Positions 33,801 through 45,385 of a DNA stretch of 64,000 bases are shown one piece after another; the stretch's first letter is position 1, and every line of letters starts with the position of its first letter. Source of the DNA: Henckelia pumila (lineage: Eukaryota > Streptophyta > Magnoliopsida > Lamiales > Gesneriaceae); assembly GCF_033568475.1 (NCBI RefSeq), contig NC_133120.1, positions 85,764,151-85,828,150 on the forward strand. Direction: 5' to 3'. Below the pieces are notes generated by a model. The model did no database searches and had not been told where the DNA came from. It saw only the letters and a program-made list of their open reading frames with translations. Made by a program: the position numbers and the translations under genes.

Positions 33801-36065
33801 TTAAGATATAAAAAAAATGAAATTATAGTTTTTAGTGTCAATGATTAAATTTAGATATAACTTAGTATAATACTTACGTCATCCTTTATTTATCCTGTAT
33901 ACGAATATACATGTTTGACATCTAGGATCACATCCAACATTAACCCACGTGTTGAAAATACGGGTCATGACCAAAATGATTTTATGGATGAAGAATATGA
34001 TCAAGGTAAATTATAAGAATAATGTAATAATTTGTTCCAATGTATTTATTCAATTATTATTTTTTCATTTTTTTGTATCTAGATGTTGATAGGGAAATTG
34101 AATCTGATGATGCTGAGAAGAAAACTAGAGGTCCTACATTTATGAAAGAAATTTGGGGTCGACCTAGCACGCTGCCACATATTAAGATTCAATGTGATGA
34201 TATGGGGCGTCCTATAGGATCAAGAAGAAATAAATTTACTGACTTTTTGGGTACTTTGGCTAGAAATGGTAAATTTTGTCCAATTGACGTGGAAGGTTGT
34301 CATAAAATGCCATTGGATACTAAGAAAAAAATGTTAGATGTTGTAAAGGTAATTGAAATGTTATTGCATAATTTTTTTACTACGTACATTTTTATTATGA
34401 GGGTAAACTGTTCGGATGTCTTCATAGGAAAAGTATGACCTTCCTCCTGGAACAGAAAGTTGGACACTCAATTCAATAGAAACAAAATGGAGAAACTGGA
34501 AGTCAGAACTAAAAAAAAAGTATGATCCTGAGTTGCCAATGCAATTTCTTCTGCAAGAAAGAGATCAAAGAGCCTTTGCTGAACAATATGTGAAACTAGT
34601 TGCTCATTGGAACACAGAAAAATCAAAGGTATGCAATATTTTATCTGTTTAGAAAATTTTTCATATACTTTTGTCTTTTGTAGTGAAAAAAATAAAATTG
34701 CCCGAAAGCAAAAGATAATGAATCAGACAACTGGAAGAAGATCTTTCGCTCAAGTGCAACAAAAATTGGTAATTTCTCTTATTAATTTTTAGTTCTTTGT
34801 GTACTAGAATGTATAAATTGATAACCAATTGTAATTTTAGAGAAAAAAAAAGGGGCGGATTTCATCACGAGTTGAATTATTTCATGCTTCCTTCACTCAT
34901 GCCAATGGAAGTCCCTCGAGCAACATAGTGGCAGAAAAATTTGTAAGTTTCATTATAAATTTCAAGTATATTAATTTCAAAGATATTTGTTTCATCATCA
35001 TTTTGTATAAATTATGGTTTTTGAATTTTTGGTAAAGGATGTAATGAAAGAACTAAAAAATCAACTTTATGAAGATGAGGATGATCAGGTAGGTCAAAAT
35101 GACATTTTTGCTCAGATCATTGGACTAGATAGACCAAGACGAGTGCGTATGTTTGGAGATGGTGTTAACCCATGCATCTGATTTATGGGGAGAAGTTCCA
35201 AGCCGTAGTACATGCAATCGAATAGTGATGGAGGAAAAGACACTGTTAGAAAAAATGGATGAACAAATTAAAAAGCAAGGCCAACACATCGCAATGTTAG
35301 AATCAAAGATTTTCAATCAACCAAACCAGAACCATATACAACATACGCCATCATCTAGTTGTCCATTACTTTTTGATCCAGCTAGTTTATATCTGAGGGT
35401 AAAGTCTTTTTCAGTTTTTTATTTTATTAATCCACCATGGTCTTTTTGGTTAAGAACATTAGTTATATTCATAAATGATTTTTTGTTGTTTATTTATTAT
35501 GATATTATTTATTGTTTGATGTGGCATAATGAGTTGGATTTTGCTTACTTGTAAGCAACGTTTTGTGCAATCCTATAACTATATTGGGTTGGAAATTGAC
35601 GCATGAAATGCACCCCTTCTGTGGAAAGTTTGATTTTGTAGAAAAGTTTGATTTTCCGGTGGTGGTCCTATACTCTTCTTTAGTTTGCTTCTTAATTTAG
35701 TTTTTCGGCAGTGACTTGATCACTTATTTTGAAGGTGGTTTTTAATGGAATGTAGGCTTATCTCTTTTCATCATGTTTTTTCCAGTTGTTTATGATTATT
35801 TTTAGTATCATATTTGTTTTCATGTAGATTGGATGTTCTGTCTCGATAAAAAGTCTATTTGATTCGCAAAAATTGTTGCAAAAGGAGTTGTTCGTGGTAT
35901 GGATGCGAATATTGAAGTAGGGAGACAAATGTTGGGACCAAATTGGTGTGAAATACAAGTTCTAGTTGTCCTAGAACATGAAGAGAGTTTGATTAGGCCA
36001 TATGATTTTTTACAAAAGTTTGGGGATGCGTTTGGAGGAATGATATCCTGGCCTTGTCATCTGGT
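32352..36065 (+). pseudogene. CACTA second gene, En/Spm-type (Ptta family) accessory protein
   Basis: This gene starts about 200 bp after the transposase, on the same strand, as TNPA-type partners do. The plant transposase (Ptta/En/Spm) domain is spread over exons at about 34082-34349, 34429-34629, 34681-34769, 34840-34941 and 35039-35398, including I-W-G-R-P-S, G-R-P-I-G-S-R-R-N-K-F and W-R-N-W-K-S-E-L-K-K-K-Y. An exon at about 35828-36061 resembles the C-terminal domain often found in these proteins (V-V-R-G-M-D-A-N and E-V-G-R-Q-M-L-G). Small frame slips near 35160 and 35875 suggest it is no longer intact. Its 5' part is built from a cassette present three times. TNPA-type proteins bind subterminal motifs; that role is inferred. 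Confidence 0.82.
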
Positions 36066-36589
36066 ATGATATTCGAATTTTAATTAACTATTTATTGTAT
36101 AAACTCTTCATGTTATTGTTTTTTTAAAGCAATATCAATTATATTTGCAGTTGAAAGTTAATGAAGAATTCTATTAGCTGCATTTGGATAAATGACAATT
36201 TGTCAATTTGTCATTTGGTATGATATTAATTAGTTTGAATTACATTTTAATCTCTTTATTTATTTTATGTGAATATTTTATTTATTATATTTAAACAAAT
36301 ATATGAATTTTTATTGTAGGTGACAAGATTATTAGATTTTGTTTAAGATGCGACGGTTGAAGATGCGCTACAAGTTTCCAGATGTTTTTCTTTATGAGAC
36401 GTAGTTTTTTATTTGTTTTTAAACTTGATATTTTGGATACATTTTGGTGTAGATATTATTTGAGGTGACAAATTTGTCATTAGTATTGCACATTATTGAT
36501 TGCAAGATGAATGTCAATGATTGATTAGCCTTTTTATTTTTATTTTAAAAATTTTTATTTGTATATTTATGTTAATTTGTTATATAGGA

Positions 36590-37177
36590 ATATTATAGAA
36601 TTAAATCTTGAAATTGGACAATATTATAATACATGGCAATTCTTTATGTCACAATAGACAATAAAATCATGTACATAAAAATGTCATAGTAAAACTCATA
36701 TGAAGACATTTCAAAAAGTCATTATAAATAAATATTAATGACGACGTTTAATGTCCATATTGGTAAGTATAAAAAACATTTATAAGTGTCACCATATATT
36801 ACATAATAAGACATTTTAAATTGACCTTATAAACTATCATTAGTGACATTTGTTATTGTCACTTTAAATAAAATACAAGGCACTTGTCGTTGTCTTTATA
36901 AATTATTTTAAATGACACATAAATTTGTCATTATTACCATAATAACAAGACAAATATAAATGTCCTTAAAACATGAGTTTTTCTGACATTTCATGCTGTC
37001 ATTATATTATTATTTTGTGACACCTATGGAGTTGGCATTAATATCATATAATGACATTAAATAATATCAGCAAGTTTAAGACGACATTAGAATAGAGGAC
37101 ATTTGTTGGTGATGTCACTAAAACTTTAATGTCACTAAAGGTTGAATATAATGACAAATATGAATGTCACTATAGCC
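36590..37177. repeat. Right subterminal repeat array of the CACTA element
   Basis: More than 20 copies of short motifs of the TGACATT / AATGTCA type occur on both strands across about 590 bp, right up to the terminal repeat. The left side has the same motif in a shorter array. In En/Spm these are binding sites for the accessory protein. Confidence 0.82.
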
Positions 37178-37193
37178 ATTTTTTCTAGTAGTG
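37178..37193 (-). repeat. Right terminal inverted repeat of the CACTA element
   Basis: ATTTTTTCTAGTAGTG is the exact reverse complement of the left terminus. The target duplication GCG follows at 37194-37196. Confidence 0.95.
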
Positions 37194-37196
37194 GCG

Positions 37197-38834
37197 TTAC
37201 GTTGTTTTTCTAAAATATCAAGTACACAGACGAAATCATTTTTGTTTAAAATTAATTTATAAATATTACAATTTTTTTGTATTGTGAACGTATTAAAAGG
37301 TGATATTTTTTTATGATTGAGATATTAAAAAAATAATAATGATTAAATAATGAAAATTTAATTTATTAATTTTGATCAGTTATTCGATGTTGGATCAAAC
37401 TAAATTATAAGATTTTGTTGGGATGAAATAATTATTTTTGTTGGGTACATCGATCGAACAACGACACTTGGACTGCTGATCGAACAACGATACTTGGACT
37501 GTTGTGCGGTTTAAATTAAAGATTTGAGTGCACAATTACCAACGGTCATAACTTTTAGTAAAACGAAACGCTCGTTCCTATATTTTCAGATTGTATTTTT
37601 CGTCGTATTATTTAAATTCATGAAATTCTCAAATAGATTTTAAAATATATTGAGTCGTCGTTGATTGACTATAATTACTTTGTTTATTTGTTGGATTGAG
37701 AGATGTTCGTTTCGCGACCCCCTAGCTTTTTGTATTGTGGGAGGAATTTATAATTAGCTATTGATATCCTAGTAGGATATCCCGGGTGGCTATACCTCCG
37801 GGTGATACCCTACAATCCAGGTGGTCGGGACAGCGGAGCAGGTCCTAGCCCGACTATCTTTAGGAAGTGTGGTGATATCTTAGTAGGATACCCCGGGTGG
37901 CTATACCCCCGGGTGATACCCTACAACCCGGGTGGTCGGGACAGCGGAGCAGGTCCTAGCCCGACTATCTTTAGGGAGTGTGGTGATATCCTAGTAGGAT
38001 ACCCCAGGTGGCTATACCTCCGGGTGCCAGGAGTATCTCGGATGATGATATAACCCAGGGAGTCTAAGCACTCGGAAGACCCCGGGAGGTCTGGGGAGAA
38101 CCCGGGTAAGAGCAAAAGAAAGCAAAGCTCGTGGGGCCCAAGTTTTCTTTTTTCTTAAGGCCAGGAAACAACCACGTCTACTTAGAGTGTGTCAGGATCA
38201 AATCTCCGACCAAATCATTATGGACCACGCTCCAACGGAGTGAGCTCTTTTCTTAAACTACGGGATGTCTAAATCACACGTGATGGCCGTCCCATCACCC
38301 TAAAAGCCGTCAGTTAGCCCATACCCAGTAATCATTGAAGGCCAAGCGGGCCATTATAAAAGCTAAGGAAGGGTTGGATAATTGAGGACATACTCATTCT
38401 CTCAAATATATTCACCTATCTTTTCCACCCGGGAGTTTACTCGCCCCCGAGTAGTCATTTTGTGATAATCGCATCAGCTATATATACATGTATTAATGAA
38501 TTCATAAATAAATATACGTACACAACTCAATTTTCTATATATATATATATATATACAAAACCAAAAATAAATTATAGTATTAATCTAGCTCCCACACATT
38601 CTCCGAAACAAACATATCAAAAATGGAAACATTACCTGCGTTCAACATTTTTCGAAACCCCCCAATTAAGTGGCTCCCTATTTTTGGGGAAGTTCAAGGG
38701 CTGCTACCCCAAGGCAGATCAACGGCTGAGATTGATCTACAGATCAATTGATTTGATATGCAGATCATCTCATGGCCGTTGATTTGGGCAGATGGGTGGC
38801 GGCTAAGAATTCCCCCTATTTTTGGATCAATATT
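37197..38834. other. Intergenic region with repeat remnants
   Basis: I see no gene. A 27-bp unit containing CGAACAACGA is repeated near 37450-37503. A 111-bp tandem repeat at 37763-38031 is listed separately. From about 38100 to 38470 the sequence has LTR-like traits, including a TATAAAAG box at about 38355, but no paired ends or duplication were found. A short TA run lies near 38537-38556. At about 38640-38820 the sequence CCCTATTTTTGG recurs with flanking complementary pieces, which hints at a degraded small transposon. Confidence 0.55.
37763..38031. repeat. 111-bp tandem repeat, about 2.4 copies
   Basis: GATATC followed by (C/T)TAGTAGGATA recurs at 37763, 37874 and 37985, an exact 111-bp period. 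The copies are GC-rich (CCCGGGTGG, CGGGACAGCGGAGCAGG) within AT-rich DNA. Because 111 is a multiple of three, open frames cross the repeat, but I see no sign that it is a gene. Confidence 0.93.
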
Positions 38835-39894
38835 TCACATGATGCTACACCCCGATGCCAATGCAGCGTTGCATCCAATTATCACCACCGCATCCAATGC
38901 TTTAAGTGCAACCGCCCACTTGCTCTGAAATTAATATAATTTATACCATATTAATTACTTCAATTCTGTATACTTAATTTGAGGCATGCAATTCATGAAC
39001 ATATGTTTAAGAATTAATTGAACAAAATTATAAATTAAAATACTGACCCGGTGAGGCGGATGAATAACAGCATTATAATAACTTGCGACTGGAGGAGGAG
39101 GGTTCACAACATATGTATTGTATATTACATTATTTGTTGTATAATTATTAGCTGCGGGAGGTGTCGTAGTATGTGATGATACTGGACTTTTTGCCTGTGT
39201 ATAATTTGATGGTATTAATGGACTTTTAGTTTTAGCAGCAGCTTCTGAATTTGCTGCTGGCACCCACACCGGCGGAGTACTTTTAGCCTGCATGCATGCC
39301 AACAAAATTATATATAGAATTCACAAAATGATACAAGCTAGCTCATGTGTAAAATTGAATACGTACCTGATCGTGTGTTTGTTCATCAGTACTTTTGTTG
39401 GCGGGTGGTTGTGTCGTGGTCGGGCCTGAATTCGATTTCATGGCTTCCAACAACGCAAAGTTGTCCAAGAACTGAGCCCGACCATCGTGCTTGTGATCGC
39501 ATTTCCGGGAACGGTAACAATCGGAGCACAGATTAAACGAGTCTTTGGGGTTTCTGTAGCACTGGACACACGAGAAATATATCCCTGGTATGAAGTTCTT
39601 GCACTTGTCACAGAAGGGGCGCCCGCTTTTGTTAATGTAGTATGCTGTCATAACCTCGTCGAAATCGAGGGTCCCGTTGCTATCAACGTCTAGGTCCCTA
39701 AAGAATTTGGGATCCTGCATTCGTGTGTAGCCTTCTTCTTTCATGAATTCCAGGAATTCGAGGATATCGACCCCGCCGTCTCTGTCCATGTCCATGGAGT
39801 CGAAGAATTCGTGTGCTAAGCGCTGGACTTCTTGGGATCCCGCCAGGTAATAGGATTTCGCGATCTGCCGGAGTTCTTGGAATTCTTTCTGCAT
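38835..39894 (-). CDS. EF-hand protein with a ZZ-like zinc finger (copy 1)
   Basis: I read three exons on the minus strand: 39894-39367, 39287-39048 and 38924-38835, all joined in phase 0 at GT-AG introns, giving 285 residues. Two canonical EF-hand loops lie at residues 35-46 (D-M-D-R-D-G ... E) and 69-80 (D-V-D-S-N-G ... E), with all calcium ligands present. A Cys/His cluster follows from Cys95 (C-X2-C-X10-C-X2-C, then C-X2-C and H-K-H), resembling a ZZ-type zinc finger. The rest is a Ser/Pro/Asn-rich linker and a short hydrophobic C-terminus. A calcium sensor with a protein-binding finger is the likely role, but no partner is known. The third exon is the least certain. Confidence 0.8.
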
Positions 39895-40866
39895 CCCATG
39901 ATCGAGATCAGAAATTTTGTTTAACAGAAGCCAAGTGATCTTTTTTTAGGTGTAATATATAGGATTCTTTTTTCTTATGAAGTTATTTACATTTATCAAT
40001 TTTTATTTATTTCTTAATTGTTTGAGATCCAAGAGAAACTACCGTACTATCGTCCCAAAAAGATACATTCACATCGGTCTTTCACGTACATTTGATAATC
40101 TCACGATCAAATTGTTGTTCCATGATTTTCTGTCGTTATATTGTGACAACTTTTATATTTTTTGTCGTTAATCCCAATTTTTCTTGTAGTGCATGCTTTC
40201 CAGCCATTTATCACATAAATTCTTATGATCCGGTTTTACCAATCAATTTTTCGAAACATATCTTATACTTTGATCCCTTATACATGAAAAAAATATTTTT
40301 TATATTTAAATATTATTTTTTATCGTAAATACGATTCATGTACTCGATATGTGAGAACTGAGAACATCCCACATAAGTTCCTCGATGGAGTTTAGTATTT
40401 TTTTTCTCAATGTGAACAACATATATACCTTTATTCAATGTTTTAACTATCTAGCTACAACTTAAAAATTGATTTTAAAACAATAAGGAAATGTAAGGAA
40501 AGTTCGATGATATATTTGGGGGGACAGCATATTAAACCACCAAAAGTTGACGCAAACACGGCACCTTCATTTTTAAAAAAGTCGATGATAATTAAGAGCA
40601 ACAAGTTGAGCAAATAAGTAGTGATAAAAAAAAGTAAACAAATAATTAAATAATAAATTAAGTTAAACTATGCAATTCATGTTGACATCATCATATCATC
40701 ACAATTATTATATCACCATTTGGTTGGTGAAAAGATATTAATTGACCTTTCCTTGTTATTTTTAGAGAAGCGATCTTCTTACGTAAATAATCAATTACAC
40801 ATCCTAAGCCCACTCCCAAATAATGAATTACTGGCCAATGTGGCACAAGCTTTTGCGTGTGTAAAG

Positions 40867-40929
<63 letters not shown>

Positions 40930-41756
40930 TCTCTATACGTATGTTTAATTTTATTTTAAAATATTTTTTAAAATAAATAAAATGTATGAGACATAAAATT
41001 TTAAAAAATATGAAACACGTATATATATAACCGTTACTTAAAAACATGTAGTGGTAGAGAAAGTGGGTCTACAGACTACATGTAACTGCGTAAAAAGTGA
41101 GTCTAATTCTTATTATTAGAGAAGAGTAATTAAGTCCTAACACATAAAAGACCAAAACAATTAGTCTCAGGGATGAAGCTATTATAATATAGATAGATAG
41201 ATATAGAATAGATAATATAGATAGATATAGAAAAAGAAGGATCATATGTATATGGGCGTCGAGTACTCTCGAAAAATTAAATAAGAGCATTTTCTTTTTA
41301 AAATTTCCTACATACAATTTTATTTTTCCGAAACATCAACTTTTACCTCCAAATAATTAACCTGCAATTTAACTCCTCGGGATTTCTCATCAAATTCACC
41401 ACATAATTAATTTGAACCGCTTTCCAATGTGTACGTATATATGTGTGTTTTTTCCCTATGTTTGATTCACCTTATAAGTTCTCTGAATAATCTAAATAAA
41501 TGTCCTTCAATTTTATGGAAGAATGGGCTAGCAGTTGACTTTATCCCTACCGGAGGGGATATATGATATATCTATAAACCGATTAGTTAGCTACATATAT
41601 ATATAAAATTCATCACGATGAATTTGGCATCATGTATTCCTCACAATTTCTAGATCCGAGTTAAACGCTTTCAATATAATGGATAAAAAAACTAATGAAA
41701 ATGTGAATCAATCGATGTATCCATGAAAAATTAACCAACGTAACAAAAGTACTAAA
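39895..41756. other. Intergenic region between the two EF-hand genes
   Basis: AT-rich, with no gene seen. It holds a TA microsatellite at 40869-40924 and an ATAGATAG-rich stretch at about 41185-41230. It includes the promoter of copy 1 and the 3' flank of copy 2. Confidence 0.6.
40869..40924. repeat. (TA)n microsatellite
   Basis: About 27 uninterrupted AT/TA units. Confidence 0.96.
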
Positions 41757-42281
41757 TTAATTAAAAAAAAAAACCGAATATATTAATAATATACTTCCAA
41801 AACATACCTTTCCCCTATCCCGGCGTGCATCAGTTGCGTGGTTTTTGAGCTGCTTAGCCATAGTATGCTGATCCAAGAAGCTACCGAGCGAGTGATCATG
41901 AACGAAATCTCCTCTATGGTAGCAAGCACAGCACAGACGACACTCGGGATCCACCCCGTCTTCCACGCAACGCAAGCAAGAAAAGTATGCTCCCATTAGT
42001 AACTCCGCGCACGCGCCGCACTTGTGCAATCCCAGTTTCTTCTCCATGTAGTAAACACACACGACCTCTTCGAAATCCAGGGATCCGTCCCCGTTGGCGT
42101 CAAGTTTTCGAAAGATATTCTCATCCGACAGATGTTTGGCCACCCCCTTCTTGTATTGTTGGAGGCTTATTTTCCCGTCTCCCTTGATGTCGAATTTGTT
42201 GAAGTATTGTTTAACCAGCTCTTTCTCTCCTTTCGTTGCTCTATCGTAGTAGGCTATGGCAATCGCTCTAATACCCTCCAT
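41757..42281 (-). CDS. EF-hand protein with a ZZ-like zinc finger (copy 2)
   Basis: The start at 42281 (M-E-G-I-R-A-I-A) is preferred because it aligns with copy 1; an in-frame methionine 12 codons upstream lies in the GA-repeat leader. The first EF-hand loop (residues 31-42, D-I-K-G-D-G ... Q) lacks the final acidic ligand and is probably a weak binder. The second (residues 61-72, D-A-N-G-D-G ... E) is canonical. A ZZ-like Cys/His cluster follows. A splice donor at 41807, phase 0, sits at the same place as the first intron of copy 1, so the protein may continue in another exon that I could not place. Without splicing it ends at 41757 with 174 residues. Confidence 0.75.
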   Translation of the reverse strand: MEGIRAIAIAYYDRATKGEKELVKQYFNKFDIKGDGKISLQQYKKGVAKHLSDENIFRKLDANGDGSLDFEEVVCVYYMEKKLGLHKCGACAELLMGAYFSCLRCVEDGVDPECRLCCACYHRGDFVHDHSLGSFLDQHTMAKQLKNHATDARRDRGKVCFGSILLIYSVFFFN

Positions 42282-42347
42282 TTTTTTTTCTCCCTCTCTC
42301 TCTCTCTCTTTCTCCAAACGATGGAGACGAAACTATATATATATATA
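42282..42347 (-). promoter_or_regulatory. GA-repeat leader and TATA box of EF-hand copy 2
   Basis: On the minus strand a TATATATA run at about 42334-42347 is followed by a short spacer and a (GA)n tract at about 42290-42310, then the start codon at 42281. GA repeats in plant core promoters and leaders are often regulatory. The assignment is positional. Confidence 0.5.
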
Positions 42348-45300
42348 TGAGGCCGGCAGTGCAAGTGTGCAAGTAGTTCAAGTTTAATTTATTGTTATTT
42401 TTATTTTTCGCCTTGTCATATTTTAAAATTATGTATGCAACAATATTCCAACCTTATTCCCGCTGGCTTGAGTATATATATCTATACGCGTAATTAATGA
42501 CATTTTCAAAATTAAATCAGGCTCTACAATTGGTCGTGATGAAGTCCCTACTATATTCTTACTCTATTTTATTTACTCCAACGGTAGAAATAATTTTGGG
42601 GTTTCAAAAGGTTAAAAACACTTAAATCTTAGCATGTCGTATTTAATGTCCTGTCCACAATGCCAACCATATTGAAAGCAACATGCATGGCTGCCTAGAA
42701 ATGAAAGCATAAAACAACAAAACAAATTGACCAAGACTTAAACACACACACACACTGACACGCACAAGAAGAAAGAAGAAAATAGACTTCAAAAAAAAAA
42801 AAAAAAAACCGACATGATTATGTTACGCTACATGGACAAAGTCCCAAATATTGTGCTCCACGCAAGTCAAAGTGACCTATTCAGACCATGTATATATATT
42901 TTTTAAACCCAATTTATAGGACCCCTTGTTTTTCTCAATTTCCGATTGAGTCCTTCATTTTTCAGTTATCCTGAATTGATCTACCATTTGTTGTTAGTTT
43001 TCAAGTTTTGGTCCTCCTGTTAATTTGAGAATTAAATTTATACGAAAATTTCAGCAACTGATCTATTTAATTAATCCATGGAAGTCACATGTTGTGACAA
43101 TTAGGGAAATTTGAAAAATGGGGGGACCAAATCGAGAACATGAAATAAAATGAGGGATTAAATCGAGAATTATCCTATACATATTCATGTGTGTGTGTAT
43201 ATAGGTATATATATATATATATCATTTTTCTAATAGTGCTCAATTTTTCCTGTTAAATTTCTCGTGGAAATTTCTCAATTTTTTTTCTAAATAATTAATC
43301 GCGAACTAGATTCTCGTTTTCTTAAACAATGAGAAAATAGCAAATGGATGGAATTTGATAAAAAAAATTAACGAATTAGACTGGAATTGCTCCCATTGCA
43401 TCTAGATGGGCCACGGTGAGCCCACCAAGATCTAAGGTCCACTCCTATTATATGCATGTCATTTGGTCAACCCATTTTGTGAACCATTTTGAATATTTTA
43501 TTTAATTGTGTGTAAAAAATGAGATTTCATTTCAAAAGTATCAGATGAGTAGACTTCAAAACTATATAAGCCATTGTAGGATTTTTCGTTTTGATAGTGA
43601 ACAATATCTCGAATTTTCTAAGATTTTGTATTACATTCAAAATTTATATATGAGATCCATATATACCATAACATAAATTTATTAAGACATAACTAAAACA
43701 TATTTTAGCAAGAGTCGGAGCTCAAATCAAATATTCCAGTCCAACTATTAGTGAAAATTATAATATGAGATCAATACGATAATTAATATTTTGAATTGAT
43801 CCTCCTTAAAAAATGAGTTAATATTGTTGTGAGACAATAATGTTTTGTTAATTTACAGGGAAAGCCGATACATCAAATAAATGGAAGCCGATACATCAAA
43901 TAAATGGATGGCCAAATTAAAGGGATTGCGTTCAAAATTTTTTCAAGTTCACTGCATCTCCGTCCTTTAATTTTAATTAGCAGAGGATACGGTTGAAAAA
44001 AAAAATTATTAATTAAATTTCGTTGTAGTTTTAACTTTATTTGTAAAGAGTTGTTTCCTCATGGAAGAAATCTTTTACAAAAATATTAATTAAATATAGA
44101 CATGCAAGTATGTGTTAATCAATCAAATGCACTACTGTTATATATTATATGTTAAACATAATTTCACTTATGGCTACATAATAGCTTTTAGAGAACGTGA
44201 TGAGAAATGGAAGTTCTTTAACTTGAGGTGAATTGACCTAATTTATATTTGTAGTAAAAAATAATAATTTTCATGCAAAATTAAATTAATAATTTAGATC
44301 AGATAAAAAATCCATCTTATAAGATTGATCTAAGTTTTTGTGATATTTTTTTATACACTTATATACAAAGCTTACTTTATCGATATTTTATTAGATACAT
44401 GGTGTGGAACATAATTATAAACTAATCATCGGTCACACATATTGTGTATAACAACATACCATGTATTTGTACATACATATTTATATATATATATATATTT
44501 CAAAATTTCGATTTAGTTAGGCTATCTCACAAAATTAAATATAGCATGAAAATTTAGTAAGATATTTATTTATAATGATAAAATATGAAAATTTAAGCAC
44601 ATCATATAAAATAATATATATTGGAGTTAAATGCACGAAAAGACTATTTTGGAATTAAGAAAAAAACTTCACCAAAAATGATTACTAATCAAACATTTTG
44701 TTTTATTAATAGTAGAGATTCACATATATATTTTAGGCCTAGATTTGAGAAACCTATGGCAAATCTTTATACAATTGAAAATTCACGGCAATAATTTTCA
44801 ACAATCAAACGAATTTTTTTTAAACTTTAATTTAAAATTCGTTCAAAATATAGTCAAACCTAAAATTTTAGATTTTTTTTAACAACAATGAATAGAAATC
44901 ATTAACTATATTTAAAAAACATATACAAAATTTCCTTTGAATTCCAAAATTCTCACAAAATATGGAAATTTGGATATGAATGGGGAAGAAACCAAAGATA
45001 ATGTTTTTAAATTCATTATTAAACATAAAAGAAGGCCAAACATCCCCTTATGTTTATTATATACGAACACCAAAAATACCAAAAGGCAGCTGAAAACCAG
45101 TGGTCTCCAGCACTCTATGCCGTAACAAAGAGCGTCTCCATATATATACAAACACATCCCAATTCCCAGCCCTAACCACACAGGATCGCGCTACGCCACA
45201 AAGTCTCATCCCACTCTTTTAAACTAGCAGCTACCATTTCTTGGGGCTCCCTTGAATATGATAATGAATGATGAAATATGGCGAGACTGAATCTGGGTTG

Positions 45301-45385
45301 TGATTAGTTCCGTTGATTCCCGAATAGATCTTGAGAATTGGGGTTTTAGATCTGGGTTTTGGCTCCTGAATCTGGGTTTTTCTCC
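42348..45385. other. Long AT-rich intergenic region
   Basis: I found no gene in these 3 kb. There is a perfect 23-bp tandem pair at about 43862-43907 (AAGCCGATACATC unit). A stretch at about 42915-43185 has loosely complementary ends (CTCAATTTCC / GGACCAAATCGAGAA) and may be an old foldback element. The last 250 bp are the promoter and leader of the next gene, with a TATATATA run at about 45141. Confidence 0.55.
45141..45148 (+). promoter_or_regulatory. Probable TATA box of the G3BP-like gene
   Basis: TATATATA lies about 245 bp upstream of the start codon and is followed by a C-rich stretch (CACATCCCAATTCCC) of the kind seen at plant transcription starts. The assignment is by position only. 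Confidence 0.4.

Larger units (their letters stand above)
9909..37193 (+). mobile_element. CACTA (En/Spm) DNA transposon with nested LTR elements
   Basis: The left end begins CACTACTAGAAAAAAT and the right end finishes with its exact reverse complement. The 3-bp direct repeat GCG flanks it at 9906-9908 and 37194-37196. Together these are the defining CACTA features. It spans 27,285 bp, of which 15,891 bp are a nested gypsy insertion plus one copy of its target duplication, leaving an original element of about 11.4 kb. Inside are a tnp2-type transposase gene and a downstream En/Spm-type accessory gene, both on the plus strand, with arrays of short TGACA/TGTCA motifs near both ends. The transposase is disabled. 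The ends look intact, so mobilisation by an enzyme supplied from elsewhere is conceivable. Confidence 0.96.

Noticed and set aside
37802-38115. Open frames on both strands with G/P-rich repeats
   Set aside because: They exist because the 111-bp tandem unit is a multiple of three. There is no gene context, splice pattern or start signal.
42915-43185. Foldback element with TIRs
   Set aside because: The complementary pieces are short and scattered and no target duplication was found, so it is mentioned only in the intergenic entry.
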